Source: Acidimicrobiia bacterium (GTDB lineage Bacteria > Actinomycetota > Acidimicrobiia > UBA2766). Taken from it: a DNA stretch of 64,000 nt. Of this stretch, positions 47,171 through 57,196 are shown one piece after another. Every line of letters begins with the position of its first letter. Positions within the stretch are counted from its first letter, which is position 1. The stretch spans positions 1 to 64,000 of the forward strand of contig JADZDR010000034.1 of NCBI GenBank assembly GCA_020850945.1, written 5' to 3'. Made by a program: the position numbers and the translations under genes. The notes under the pieces were generated by a model. The model did not search any database and was not told where the DNA came from. It was given only the letters and a program-made list of their open reading frames with translations.

Positions 47171-49446
47171 CACGCCTCCCTGGGTACGGCGGAGAGCCGT
47201 GCGTGGAGGGTGAGGATCTCTTCGTCGCTCGAGCCGGGGGCGGCCGCGGCAAGCACGACTTCGAGGGGGAACGCGCGGGCCATGTCCAGCATCGGGTGCT
47301 CGAGGAGGGCCTGCCCGAACACGTCCACGAGGACGCCCCGTGTCGCCGCGTTGTCGAGCAGCTCGCCCACGCGGGACCAGATGCCGTAGCGACTGTGGTC
47401 GACTTCGATGCCGGTCTTCTCGTACCACGAGGACATGTCGCCGCTGCCGGGCACGCGCCGCGGTGCCGGGCACACATATGACGGGTCGGGGGTGTCGGTG
47501 AGCCGGAAGGTCGCCTCGTCGCGTTGGTCTCCGGCTGTGGCGACGACCGTGGTCTCACCCGCGTGGAGGGGGACCTGCCAGCGGAAGACACGGTCGGCAG
47601 ACGTCTGTGTGCCGAGGTCGGCGTCGCCGGCGCGGAGGCGAACCTCGGGATGATTGGCGTACACCTTCACCTCGATGTCGGGTTCGTGGCGGTTGACGAA
47701 GCGTTTCGCGCAGATGTGGAGGACGGGCTCCGTGGACCAGTTGGCCTTGTACCACCAGAACGCGTCCTTGCGGACGCGGCGGTCTCGGCTCACGAGGCCC
47801 TTCATGTTGAATCCCCTCGTCCCCCCCTCGTTGCGGATGGCGGACGCGAAGTCGAACATGTTCCAGACGAACGTCGCCCACAACCAGGGTCGTTCCTCGA
47901 TCTGACGCCAGTAGACCTCGTGCAGGGCCGCCTGGTAGTCCTCCGTGTAGTCACCCGGGGTGGGGTCGGCGCTGTGGTATTCGGGGCGGGCGTCGGCGCC
48001 GTATTCGCTCAGTCCGAGGGGGACGTCGGGCTGGGCCGCGCGGTGTCGGTCCAGGGCGGCGCCGACATCGGTGGCGCTGCCGTGGTACCAGCCGTGGTAC
48101 AGGTTCAGGGCGTTGAGGTCCGCAGCCCGGTTGATCGCATCGTCGGGTCGGACGAGGGTCAGTTGGGCCTGCGCGGTCGCACGGTCGGGATCCTCGCGGT
48201 GGGCGAGGGCGACGAGGTCGCCGATCACCTCGCGGGGATCGGCGACCGCCTCACTGATGAGCGTCTCGTTCTGCACACCCCAGCACACGATCGAGGGATG
48301 GTGGCGTTGCTGGCGGATCAGCTCCGTGAGTTGGGACGCGGCGTTGGTGAGGGGATCTTCGGGGGAGACCTTGGCGTTGAGGGGGATCTCGGCCCAGACC
48401 ACGATGCCCCGTTCGTCGCACAGGTCGAGGACGTCCTCGGCATGCTGGTAGTGGGCGAGGCGCAGGGCCGTCGCCCCGATCTCGTCGATCAGGTCGATGT
48501 CGGCCTCGATGTCGGAACGGGACACGGCGGGTGTGCCGTTCACGTCGTGGTGGCGACTCACGCCGTGCAGGCGGTAAGGACGGCCGTTGAGGAAGGCGCC
48601 GTGATCCGGGTCGACGTCGAACGTGCGCAGCCCGAACGGCAGCTCCACACGGTCGCCGGCGACTTCCACCGTGACCAGGTAGCGGTGCGGATCGCGCCGC
48701 CCGTCCCAGCGCCGCGGACGCGTCACCGTGAGCTCGACTGCCCCCTCCGCAACGCTGCCGGGACCGACGGACACACGTGTCGCTCCCACCGCCACCTCGG
48801 AACCGGCGGCGTCCGCGATCCGGGCCGTGACGTCTTCGGCCACAGGCGCATCGCCGTCGTTGGCCACGCGAACCGAGACGGCGACCTCGGCGGCGGCGTC
48901 GTCGAGCCCGACCTGTCGCACCGTCACGCCGGGCCCGCCGTGGTCGAGGAGATCGACATGGACCGGGGGGACTTCGACGAGGCGCACGGGCCGGTACAGG
49001 CCGCCGAAGATCGTGTGGTCTCCCATCAACGGGTAGACGTCGACGGTGGGCGAGTTGTCGACACGCACGGTCAGGAGACCCTGACCCCTGCCGTCGAGGG
49101 TGTCGGTGAGATCGCAGCGGAAGGCGGAGTACCCGCCCCGGTGGTGGGTGAGGTGGGCGCCGTCGACGTAGACGTCGGCGACGGTCCCCGCGGCACCGAT
49201 CTCGAGGAAGGCACGGCGGCCTCTTGCCACGGCCGGCACGTCGAGCGAGCGGCGGTACCACCCCGACCTCCGGTCGTCGCCGCCGGCCGGCTCCCCGCCG
49301 GCCGGCTCCCCGCCGGCCGGCTCCCCGCCGGGCGACGTGTTCCAGGCGTGAGGGATCGTCACGGCCTGCCAGTCCCGTGTCCGGCCGGCGTCCTCGGGGT
49401 CGGTCGTGAACTCCCACGATCCGCTCAGGGCTGTGATCTTGCGCAT
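47170..49446 (-). CDS. Glycoside hydrolase family 2 (beta-galactosidase-like)
   Basis: LNGRPYRLHGVSRHHDVNGTPAVSRSDIEADIDLIDEIGATALRLAHYQH, SIVCWGVQNE, ATFVWNMFDFASAIRNEGGTRGFNMKGLV. Confidence 0.9.
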   Translation of the reverse strand: MRKITALSGSWEFTTDPEDAGRTRDWQAVTIPHAWNTSPGGEPAGGEPAGGEPAGGDDRRSGWYRRSLDVPAVARGRRAFLEIGAAGTVADVYVDGAHLTHHRGGYSAFRCDLTDTLDGRGQGLLTVRVDNSPTVDVYPLMGDHTIFGGLYRPVRLVEVPPVHVDLLDHGGPGVTVRQVGLDDAAAEVAVSVRVANDGDAPVAEDVTARIADAAGSEVAVGATRVSVGPGSVAEGAVELTVTRPRRWDGRRDPHRYLVTVEVAGDRVELPFGLRTFDVDPDHGAFLNGRPYRLHGVSRHHDVNGTPAVSRSDIEADIDLIDEIGATALRLAHYQHAEDVLDLCDERGIVVWAEIPLNAKVSPEDPLTNAASQLTELIRQQRHHPSIVCWGVQNETLISEAVADPREVIGDLVALAHREDPDRATAQAQLTLVRPDDAINRAADLNALNLYHGWYHGSATDVGAALDRHRAAQPDVPLGLSEYGADARPEYHSADPTPGDYTEDYQAALHEVYWRQIEERPWLWATFVWNMFDFASAIRNEGGTRGFNMKGLVSRDRRVRKDAFWWYKANWSTEPVLHICAKRFVNRHEPDIEVKVYANHPEVRLRAGDADLGTQTSADRVFRWQVPLHAGETTVVATAGDQRDEATFRLTDTPDPSYVCPAPRRVPGSGDMSSWYEKTGIEVDHSRYGIWSRVGELLDNAATRGVLVDVFGQALLEHPMLDMARAFPLEVVLAAAAPGSSDEEILTLHARLSAVPREA

Positions 49447-49457
49447 GTGATCGATGT

Positions 49458-51764
49458 CTAGCCGCCGTTGGCAGCCGGGACATACGGGCGGCACGGCTGG
49501 CCCGCCAGCTTGCACGGCGGGAGCGGTGCCCGTGGGGTGACGCCGGGGAGGAGCGTGAGCGAGACCGACGACGCGTGCGGTCCGCCGAGGCCGACGGTGT
49601 TCGTCGGCGGCGTTGCCGTGTCCACCGAGTCGAACGCCCACGCGCTGTGGTCACCCCCGACGGGTGCGACGACGATCCGGATCCGGCTCCCCGCCCGGAA
49701 GGCGTGGGCGAACGGGAGGATTTGCACGTGGACCTCGTTGAACCCGGCTGCGAGGGGTTCGACTCTGTCGAAGGTGAACGCGGGCACGGTCGGCGTGGAC
49801 GCCGCGTCCTCGGTGTGGCGAACCGACGCCCGCTGCACGCCGGCGTTGACGAACATCTCGGATCCGTCCGGGCGCACCTCGGTGACCGTCACCTGTACGT
49901 CGGTGTCAGTCGACGTCGACGCCAGCCAGAGGTCGGCTGCCGCCGGTCCCGCCGCGACGACGTCTTCACTCAACGGTGCTGTCACGAACCCGAGCCCCTT
50001 GTCGGCGGGCACGGTGCTCCACGTGGGTCCGTAGGTGCGGGGTCGGGCGGACGGATCGGCGACGAAGGCCGCTGTGTCGGGCTCGCCGGGGGTGGACGAG
50101 AGCGTGCCGTCGCTCCCCAGGAACATGGTGGACGGTACCGCCCCGGCCGGTGGCCACGTCGACGAGGTCAGACCCCACCGGGACCGGCGAGCTCCCGGCT
50201 CGGCGGCCAGAGGTCGCTCCAGTCCGACGGTCACACGTGGGCGGGACTCGAAGCTGCGGCGGGCCTCCTCGTACGTGGCGAACAGTGACGGTGGCAGCGG
50301 CAGCCTTCCGTGGCTGGAGCCCCAGATGAACGACGATGTGATGTAGACGAGCCACTTGACCTCGGGGGCTCGGCCCGCGACGTAGATGTCGAGGAACGCG
50401 AGAAGGTCGATGAACGTGCCGACGTCGATCGCTTCGCCGTGCCGGCCGCTCGTCAGGTTGAGCCACACCCTGTCGTTGGCACCCAGGAGCGTCTCCGTGT
50501 CCAGCATGGTGTAGGCGGAGGTCTGTTCGTCCTGGAACTGCAGGGACCCGAACACCGGGACTCGGATCGCGGCCATCCAGCGTGTGAAGTCGCGCCGTGT
50601 GTAGTCAGCCGTCATCGTCGGTTGGGTCCGCACGGCCGTGATCGCGTCCCGTGTCTGCAGGCGCAGCGCCTGGTTGGCTCGGCACGTGGCGTCGGTGGCG
50701 ACGAGCGCGTTGGCGTAGGGCTGCGCGCCGGGCGACGGCGCCGGTTCGGCGTTGGCCTGGCGTTCGCGCAGCCAGCCTTCGGCGAAGCCGTTGTTGACGA
50801 TGCCGCCCGGCCGTCCCACGTCCCAGAGCCGGCTCAGGAACGAGAGCGGGGCGATGGCCGCGAGGTGTGGCGGGCGGGTCCCGGCCGTCACGATCTGGCT
50901 GAACGCGGAGAAGGAGATCCCCACCATCCCGACCCGACCGCCCCGGACGAAGTCCTGGGCGGCGACGGTCTCGACGGCGTCGTAGCCGTCGTAGGCGCTG
51001 GGCAGGTCGAACAGGTCGGCCTCACCCCCCGAACATCCCGACCCCCTGAGCTGGACCGAGACCACCGCGTACCCGGCGAGGCGCAGGAGCACACTGCCCA
51101 CATAGGTCTCACCGGTCGGGGCGAGCGGGTCGTTCGGTAGTCCCAGGGCCATGCCGATGATGTTGGTCACCGCGTCGGCGGGGGCGGCGACCTGGTACCC
51201 GGAGTACTCGATGACGGTCGGGAACGGTCCGTCATCCAGTCGCCGGCCGAGCGGCGGCCGGACCGTGGCGGCCAGAGTGATGCCGTCACGCATGCGGATG
51301 TAGTTGAGACCCGCACGCATCACGGTCCCCCGGTAGAACGACGCCGGCGGATTGTCGCCCGCGACGAGCACCTGCGCGCGGGCCGTCCAGTCGGACGTCT
51401 GGTCGTGCACCACATAACGGGCACCTTGGGAGAGGTTGCGGAACACGGCACTCCCGAGGCGGTCCACCGTCGCTGTCGCGACCGGTGTCGTCGTTCCCGC
51501 CTGCTGTCCTCGTCTCGGCGACGTGGGTGCGGCCCTGCTGATCGTGACCACGTCTCCCGCCGGAAGCCCCGTGACGTAGACCTGCTCGATGCCCGCGAGC
51601 ACCCGCGGGCCTTCCGGTTCCGGTGTGGCTGTCCCCGGCGTGGCACCGGCGGATCCGCCCGGAATCAGGGGGGCCGACGCCAAGATCAGAGTCGCGAAGA
51701 CGAGTGTGACGCCCCCGGTCCCCCGATACCGCCGCGGCGGCGGATTTCCCCCTCGAACAGGCAC
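49458..51764 (-). CDS. CocE/NonD family hydrolase (X-Pro dipeptidyl-peptidase type), secreted
   Basis: Signal-like N-terminus; MRDGITLAATVRPPLG, VSVQLRGSGCSGGEADLF, RVGMVGISFSAFSQI. Confidence 0.88.
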   Translation of the reverse strand: MPVRGGNPPPRRYRGTGGVTLVFATLILASAPLIPGGSAGATPGTATPEPEGPRVLAGIEQVYVTGLPAGDVVTISRAAPTSPRRGQQAGTTTPVATATVDRLGSAVFRNLSQGARYVVHDQTSDWTARAQVLVAGDNPPASFYRGTVMRAGLNYIRMRDGITLAATVRPPLGRRLDDGPFPTVIEYSGYQVAAPADAVTNIIGMALGLPNDPLAPTGETYVGSVLLRLAGYAVVSVQLRGSGCSGGEADLFDLPSAYDGYDAVETVAAQDFVRGGRVGMVGISFSAFSQIVTAGTRPPHLAAIAPLSFLSRLWDVGRPGGIVNNGFAEGWLRERQANAEPAPSPGAQPYANALVATDATCRANQALRLQTRDAITAVRTQPTMTADYTRRDFTRWMAAIRVPVFGSLQFQDEQTSAYTMLDTETLLGANDRVWLNLTSGRHGEAIDVGTFIDLLAFLDIYVAGRAPEVKWLVYITSSFIWGSSHGRLPLPPSLFATYEEARRSFESRPRVTVGLERPLAAEPGARRSRWGLTSSTWPPAGAVPSTMFLGSDGTLSSTPGEPDTAAFVADPSARPRTYGPTWSTVPADKGLGFVTAPLSEDVVAAGPAAADLWLASTSTDTDVQVTVTEVRPDGSEMFVNAGVQRASVRHTEDAASTPTVPAFTFDRVEPLAAGFNEVHVQILPFAHAFRAGSRIRIVVAPVGGDHSAWAFDSVDTATPPTNTVGLGGPHASSVSLTLLPGVTPRAPLPPCKLAGQPCRPYVPAANGG

Positions 51765-51864
51765 CAGACCAACCCTTCAGGTGCTCGTGTGGATACCCAT
51801 GATGGCAGAGCGTGACGGGCCACACCGCATCGGACCACCGGACGGGTGGCATGCCACCGGGGAG

Positions 51865-52602
51865 TCAGGGGAGTGAAGCCCAGAACTCGCCGAGGAGGTG
51901 GACCGAGGCTTCCGGATCCTGGGCGGCCCAGAAGTGCGCGAGGCCGTCGAGGCGGCCGACTTCGGCACCGAGGATCGCCGCCACCTCGTCGCAGAGGCGG
52001 GCGTCGTCGAAGGGGTCTTCGGTGGCGTGGATGACCAGTCCCGGAACCCCGGTGGGACCCATATCCGCACCCCACGTGGCGTATGTGTTCGGTGTTGCGG
52101 ACCGGTAGAGGTCGAGGATGCAGTCGCCCATCGTCTGGTCCATCTTGCCGAGCATGTCCGTGGCCGCGTCACGGGGCAGCCCCATCGCCTCGAACACGGG
52201 GATCTGGTCCTCGAGCGGGGTGGCGAGCTGGGTCTGCACGAACGCCTCGCCTTCCCCCGGGGTCTGCCAGATGCGGGCGAAGTTGTGCCACACCTGGTCG
52301 GGATGCACGATCGTGGCGACATCGGCGGCCCAGGACCGGATCAGCTCCGGTCGGGTCGTGGCGATCCGGTACGTGAGTCCGGCACCCCAGTCGTGGCCGA
52401 CGAGGTCCACAGGCTCCGCGAGGTCCTCGAGCCGCCTTCCGAGCCAGGCGGCGTAGTCGTCCTTGGTGGCACCGAACCCTTCGGGACGCGGACAGCCGAA
52501 GCCCGGCAGGGCAACGGCCGTGGTCGGCTCGTCGATGAGGGAACGGAGCGGATCCCAGTACGAAGCGGTCTCGGGCACCCCGTGGACGAAGACGATCGGC
52601 AT
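51865..52602 (-). CDS. Alpha/beta fold hydrolase
   Basis: PIVFVHGVPETASYWDPLRSLI, VDLVGHDWGAGLTYRIATTRPELIRSW. Confidence 0.9.
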   Translation of the reverse strand: MPIVFVHGVPETASYWDPLRSLIDEPTTAVALPGFGCPRPEGFGATKDDYAAWLGRRLEDLAEPVDLVGHDWGAGLTYRIATTRPELIRSWAADVATIVHPDQVWHNFARIWQTPGEGEAFVQTQLATPLEDQIPVFEAMGLPRDAATDMLGKMDQTMGDCILDLYRSATPNTYATWGADMGPTGVPGLVIHATEDPFDDARLCDEVAAILGAEVGRLDGLAHFWAAQDPEASVHLLGEFWASLP

Positions 52603-52603
52603 G

Positions 52604-53059
52604 TCAGCGCGCTTCGAGCTCGGCCTTCATGCGTTCGAGGGTGGCCTGCATCCCCCGCTGGTTCGTCTTGCCGCGTGCCCAGCCGAGGAGGCGCCAGTAG
52701 AGACGCGTCAGGAACGAGTCGTGGAGCCGGAACGACTCGGTCACGTCGGTGCCGTCGCCTGCCGCTTCGAGCTCGTAGCGCCACATGATCACGGGCTTGC
52801 CGGAGAGGCCGACGTCGAACGCGAACTCCTTCTCGGGTTCGCAGGCGACCACGACGCACGGTGACCAGTAGGTCGGGCCCCGCCCGTTGCGCTTGACATG
52901 CCCGCGGAAGCGGGCGCCGACCTCGGGGCCGGTCGCGCCGTCGAGCCACTCAGCCTCGAAGGTCTCCGGGCTGTACTCGCCGATGCGGGTCACGTCGCTC
53001 ACGAGGGCCCAGACCGCAGACGGCGGCGCCTTTATGTGGAGGGTGGCAGAACCGTGCAT
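52604..53059 (-). CDS. SRPBCC family protein
   Basis: ATLHIKAPPSAVWALVSDVTRIGEYSPETFEAEWLDGATGPEVGARFRGHVKRNGRG. Confidence 0.88.
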   Translation of the reverse strand: MHGSATLHIKAPPSAVWALVSDVTRIGEYSPETFEAEWLDGATGPEVGARFRGHVKRNGRGPTYWSPCVVVACEPEKEFAFDVGLSGKPVIMWRYELEAAGDGTDVTESFRLHDSFLTRLYWRLLGWARGKTNQRGMQATLERMKAELEAR

Positions 53060-53117
53060 CAGCCGAGGATAGGGGCGGGGCCGAGAACGCGGGAATCCGC
53101 GGTGTCCCCGGTCTACA

Positions 53118-53369
53118 TCAGGGGACAAGGCAGTCGATGGCCGCGGCGAGGTCGTGATCCCGTTCCGTGACAGCGCCGACGTCATGCGAGACGAGGGTTA
53201 TCGTCACGCGGTTCCAGCGGTTTTCCCAGTCGGGATGGTGGTTGCGGCGTTCGGCCTCGAGAGCGACGCGGGTCATGAAGCCGAAGGCCTCGGAGAAGTC
53301 CCGGAAGGTGAACTCGCGACGCAGGCCGGAGTCGGTGAGCGCCCAGCCGGCGGGCAGGTCGTCGTGCAT
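53118..53369 (-). CDS. 4a-hydroxytetrahydrobiopterin dehydratase (pterin-4-alpha-carbinolamine dehydratase)
   Basis: [60 protein letters not shown]. Confidence 0.92.
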   Translation of the reverse strand: MHDDLPAGWALTDSGLRREFTFRDFSEAFGFMTRVALEAERRNHHPDWENRWNRVTITLVSHDVGAVTERDHDLAAAIDCLVP

Positions 53370-53531
53370 CGTGGGTCACAATGCTATGCGGGACGGATGC
53401 ATCGGTCACGGGCTGAATGATGCCTTCGCGGCCCGATCCTCTACCCTCGTCCACATTGCGAGCAATTCGGAGGTGCCGGTTCCGGCGGAGCGGGCTTCCA
53501 GATCAGGCCATACGGTCGGAAGGGTGAGCCG

Positions 53532-54269
53532 ATGACTCGTCACCACGAAAGCGAATCAGGCCGAGCTGGCCCCAGGCCGGAGCCGTACTGGCCGAAGCGA
53601 CCCGGATTCAGCATCGCCTATTGGTTCCTGCGTTACGGCCTCGAGTTCTTGATGCGGCTCCTCTACCGGGTCAAGGTCGAGGGACGTGCCAACGTGCCCC
53701 GCAAGGGTTCCGTGATCCTCGCCGCCAACCACCTCTCGGCGTTCGACCCGCCGTTCTTCGCGATCGCGTTCAGGCGGCGCATCACGGCTCTCGCCAATGC
53801 CCGGTACTTCGATTCCAAGAACGGCTGGTTCTTCCGTGGCATGGGCCAGATCCCCCTCGTACCCGGCGACGACATCTCCAGGGATCTCGCGTTCGACTGC
53901 GCGCGAGGTCTCCTCGGCCACGGCAAGATCCTCGGCATCTTTCCCGAGGGCAACCGCTCACTCGACGGCAAGCTGCACCGGGGCCGCCTCGGTGTCGCCG
54001 TCCTCGCCCGCGAGGCCGGGGTACCGGTCGTTCCCGCCGGCATCGTCGGGACCTTCGACGTGCTGCCCAAAGGCGCGAAGCGCCCCAAGGTGTTCCGTCG
54101 CATCACGATCCGGGTGGGTGAGCCCCTGACGCATCCGAGCGGTCGCGCAGTCGATGACCGCGCCTTCACCGACGCCGTCATGGCCTCCCTCGCCGAGCTC
54201 ACCGGGCAGGAGCAGAGCAACACCTACACCGAGTCGCGCACGCGCAGGGCCGAGCCCGCCGCGTCATAG
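53532..54269 (+). CDS. Lysophospholipid acyltransferase family (1-acyl-sn-glycerol-3-phosphate acyltransferase)
   Basis: VILAANHLSAFDPPFFA (HX4D), FPEGNRSLDGKLHRGRLGVAVLAREAGVPVVPAGI. Confidence 0.92.
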   Translation: MTRHHESESGRAGPRPEPYWPKRPGFSIAYWFLRYGLEFLMRLLYRVKVEGRANVPRKGSVILAANHLSAFDPPFFAIAFRRRITALANARYFDSKNGWFFRGMGQIPLVPGDDISRDLAFDCARGLLGHGKILGIFPEGNRSLDGKLHRGRLGVAVLAREAGVPVVPAGIVGTFDVLPKGAKRPKVFRRITIRVGEPLTHPSGRAVDDRAFTDAVMASLAELTGQEQSNTYTESRTRRAEPAAS

Positions 54270-54656
54270 TCGGCGGGGTTCGTCGGCGGACTCGGCGGAC
54301 CCGGGTCCGTCGATGAGCTCGAGGACTCGTTCAGGGGGCCTGGCTACGACGGCGCGGTCCCCGACGATGACGATCGGCCGTTCGATGAGACGGGGGTGCT
54401 GCGTCAGCGCATCGAGGACCTCGTCGGCGCCGGCCTCGTCGAGGCCGAGCTCGGCCCAGAGGGCCTCACCTGTGCGGGCAACGGTGCGGGGGTCGTCGGT
54501 GCCGAGCATCGCCAGCACACGCGCCAGCTCCTCCGGGGTCGGCGGTTCCCGCAGGTAGTCGAGGTAGGTCGCGTCGACGCCGTGCTCGGCGAGGATGCCC
54601 TTCGTGGTGCGGCACTTCGAACATGACGCGTTGAACCACACGATCGGCTCAGACAT
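54264..54656 (-). CDS. Arsenate reductase (ArsC/Spx family)
   Basis: VWFNASCSKCRTTKGILAEHGVDATYLDYLREPPTPEEL...LIERPIVIVGDRAVVARPPERVLEL. Confidence 0.9.
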   Translation of the reverse strand: MSEPIVWFNASCSKCRTTKGILAEHGVDATYLDYLREPPTPEELARVLAMLGTDDPRTVARTGEALWAELGLDEAGADEVLDALTQHPRLIERPIVIVGDRAVVARPPERVLELIDGPGSAESADEPRRL

Positions 54657-54737
54657 CGGGGCAGGCCCTCCTTGTGGGATCGTCCAACTCGTCGCCGAAG
54701 GTACGACTTGGGGCCTGCGACGCGCGGGATCGGTGCG

Positions 54738-55952
54738 TCATCGGAGCTCCGCGAGCGGGATGTCGGGATCGGCGAGGCGTGCCGGATCGAGCCGTCCGGC
54801 GGTGCCGACGATGGCTTTGAGGTCCTCCACGACATCCCATGTGTTCACGTGCATCGCCGCGCGCACGGAGCCGTCCTGATGCCAGAAGGCGATGAACTCG
54901 CGGGCCGCGAGGTGTCCCCGGACGGCGACCGTGTCGTCTGCGTCGCCGTAGCCGACGTACTCCATGCCGAGGTCGTACTGGTCGGAGAAGAAGTACGGCA
55001 GCCGTGTGTAGGACTCCTCGGCACCGGCGGCATTGCGGCCGGCGGTGCTTCCCTGGTTGAGGGCGTTTGCCCAGTGCTCGACACGGAGATGCCGCCCGAA
55101 GTGGGGATGCCACGCGTTGGCTACGTCTCCGGCAGCGTAGACACCGGGGACAGCCGTCGCGAGATGTTCGTCGGTGACGATTCCGTTGTCGACGGCGAGC
55201 CCAGCCCCATCCGCGAGGTCGGTGCGTGGGATCACACCGATCCCGGCTACGACGACGTCGGCCGCCTCGACCCGGCCGTCGTCGAGGACGACGGTCTCGA
55301 CGTGGCCGGATCCCCGCAGTTCGGTGACGCCGCGGCCGAGGCGGAGCTCGACTCCGTGATCGGCGTGGAGGTCGCGGAAGACGGCACCGATCTCAGTGCC
55401 GAGCACGCGCTGGAGCGGCACAGGGGAAGGATCGATCATGACGACGTCGGCGCCCATCTGCCGGGCCGAGGCTGCGACTTCCGAGCCGATCCAGCCGGCG
55501 CCGATCACGGCGGCACGACCGGCGGCGGCGATGGCGTCGTGCAGTCGGAGTGAGTCCTCGAGTGTGCGCAGGTAGTAGACGCCGGCAAGGTCGGTGCCGG
55601 GGACCGCGAGGCGTCTCGGCGCGGCACCTGTGGCAAGCACGACTGCGTCGAAGGCGATGCTCTCACCGCCGGCGAGCGAGATGGTGTGGTTGGTCGTGTC
55701 GAGGCGTGTCGCCATGTCGCGGACCAGCTCGATGGCGTGCTCTTGGTAGAAGGATTCGGGGTGGACGTAGGCGGTCTCGGCTGCCTTGTCACCGCGTAGG
55801 ACATCCTTGGACAGCGGCGGCCGCTCGTAGGGTGGCTCCTCCTCGTTGCCGATGAGGAGGATGGGGCCGTCGAAGCCGGCTTCGCGTGCGGCCTCGGCAG
55901 CCTTGGCGCCGGCGAGGCCGGCGCCGACGATCGCGAGCCTGCGCTTGCTCAT
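54738..55952 (-). CDS. NAD(P)/FAD-dependent oxidoreductase (ferredoxin reductase type)
   Basis: RLAIVGAGLAGAKAAEAAREAGFDGPILLIGNEEEPPYERPPLSKDVL, VPGVYAAGDVANAWHP. Confidence 0.93.
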   Translation of the reverse strand: MSKRRLAIVGAGLAGAKAAEAAREAGFDGPILLIGNEEEPPYERPPLSKDVLRGDKAAETAYVHPESFYQEHAIELVRDMATRLDTTNHTISLAGGESIAFDAVVLATGAAPRRLAVPGTDLAGVYYLRTLEDSLRLHDAIAAAGRAAVIGAGWIGSEVAASARQMGADVVMIDPSPVPLQRVLGTEIGAVFRDLHADHGVELRLGRGVTELRGSGHVETVVLDDGRVEAADVVVAGIGVIPRTDLADGAGLAVDNGIVTDEHLATAVPGVYAAGDVANAWHPHFGRHLRVEHWANALNQGSTAGRNAAGAEESYTRLPYFFSDQYDLGMEYVGYGDADDTVAVRGHLAAREFIAFWHQDGSVRAAMHVNTWDVVEDLKAIVGTAGRLDPARLADPDIPLAELR

Positions 55953-56042
55953 GGATTTCTCCTCTCGTGCTGCAACGGCGTGACGGGGTCCGCCTGATAC
56001 AGTCTGGTCTTCCTGAGCCGGCCATTCCCGGGGAGTGAACCC

Positions 56043-56108
56043 ATGGCGAAGAAGAAGTCCAAGAAGAAGGACAAGAAGAAGAAGGGCAAGAAGGGCAAGA
56101 AGAAGTAG
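56043..56108 (+). CDS. Putative 21-aa lysine-rich miniprotein MAKKKSKKKDKKKKGKKGKKK
   Basis: ATG with upstream GGGGAGTG; 15 of 21 residues Lys; ends TAG; below ORF-track cutoff. Confidence 0.5.
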   Translation: MAKKKSKKKDKKKKGKKGKKK

Positions 56109-56121
56109 GGGCCCAACACCG

Positions 56122-56706
56122 TCACGCGGGTTGGTGTTCGGGGCAGTTCACGCGGAGGTCGGCGGCCGCGAGGTCGGCGCCGATGAGCGTGCAGGTGTGG
56201 GTGGTGCCCTTGCGCTGATAGTGGTGGCAGGTGAAACAGGTGCGGGAGATCGCGATCGCGCCTGTGCCTACGAGATGGGCGATGAGGTTGAGGAGTGCCT
56301 CGAGCATGTCCGCCTGCGTGTCTCGCGGTAGGGCCTCGATGGCGGTGACGAAGCCGGTGTCCGCCCTGTCGAGGTTCCGTGCGAGCCGTCTCCCGGCAGG
56401 GGTGAGCTGACACGAGGTACGGCGGCTGTCGGCCGTGTCGCGGCGGCGCGTGACGAGTCCCTTCTGTTCGAGGCTCGCCAGCGAGTCCGTGGCGGTGGGC
56501 TGGGTGACGCCGATCTCGGCCGCGAGAGGGCCGACATGCGCCCGAGGCGGCGGTCCCTCGGCGAGTGTCGTCAGGAGCTCGACCTGGAGCGGGCTGAGGC
56601 CGTGGGCGCCGGCGTTGGCCTGGCGGTTGATGCGATGTGCCCGCGCAAGGCGGTCGAGAGCAGCGAGAACCTTCTCCGCGAGTGCTTCGGGCCGGTCGGG
56701 CTTCAT
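56122..56706 (-). CDS. MarR family regulator with C-terminal Cys/His extension
   Basis: GLSPLQVELLTTLAEGP...IGVTQPTATDSLASLEQKGLVTRRRDTADSRRTSCQLTPAGRRL; C-terminus CFTCHHY...HTCTLIG...NCPEH. Confidence 0.87.
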   Translation of the reverse strand: MKPDRPEALAEKVLAALDRLARAHRINRQANAGAHGLSPLQVELLTTLAEGPPPRAHVGPLAAEIGVTQPTATDSLASLEQKGLVTRRRDTADSRRTSCQLTPAGRRLARNLDRADTGFVTAIEALPRDTQADMLEALLNLIAHLVGTGAIAISRTCFTCHHYQRKGTTHTCTLIGADLAAADLRVNCPEHQPA

Positions 56707-57185
56707 GCGGTCTCGGCCGGGGTGTCCTCGGAGAGAAGGCGGCCGAGCAGGACTCCGAGGGAGAGGTCGTCGACGGCGCCGAAGATCGAACGGCGGAGAC
56801 GGCCCTCGCGGTCGAGGAGCAGTGTGGAGGGAGTGCCCCGCAACCCGTAGCGGCCCATCGTCTCCGGGATGCCGCGGCCTTCGTTGCGGTCGACGCCGAC
56901 GGGGAACTCGATGCGGTACTCGGCGACGAACACGGCCAGCGCGTCGGGTCCCATCACGTCGTGGTGCTCGAACACGGTGTGCAGGCCCAGGACTGTGACC
57001 TCGCCGTCGGGGAAGCTCCGGTGGACACGCTGGGCGAGGGGAAGGCCATGGCTGATGCAGCCCGGGCAGAGCATCTGGAACGTCTCGATCATGACGACCC
57101 GCCCCCGGAGGTCTGCCAGGTCGATCGGGGGGCTGTTCACCCAAGCCGAGACGCTCAGCTCCACGAGGTCACCTACACCCTCCAT
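56703..57185 (-). CDS. TlpA/redoxin family thioredoxin-like protein
   Basis: GRVVMIETFQMLCPGCISHGLPLAQRVHRSF...YGLRGTPSTLLLDREGRLRRSIFG. Confidence 0.88.
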   Translation of the reverse strand: MEGVGDLVELSVSAWVNSPPIDLADLRGRVVMIETFQMLCPGCISHGLPLAQRVHRSFPDGEVTVLGLHTVFEHHDVMGPDALAVFVAEYRIEFPVGVDRNEGRGIPETMGRYGLRGTPSTLLLDREGRLRRSIFGAVDDLSLGVLLGRLLSEDTPAETA

Positions 57186-57196
57186 CCCCCAAGTCA

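Noticed and set aside
47206-47222. GGTGAGGATCTC as a fifth copy of the dispersed palindrome
   Set aside because: Lies within GH2 coding sequence and lacks the opposing arm
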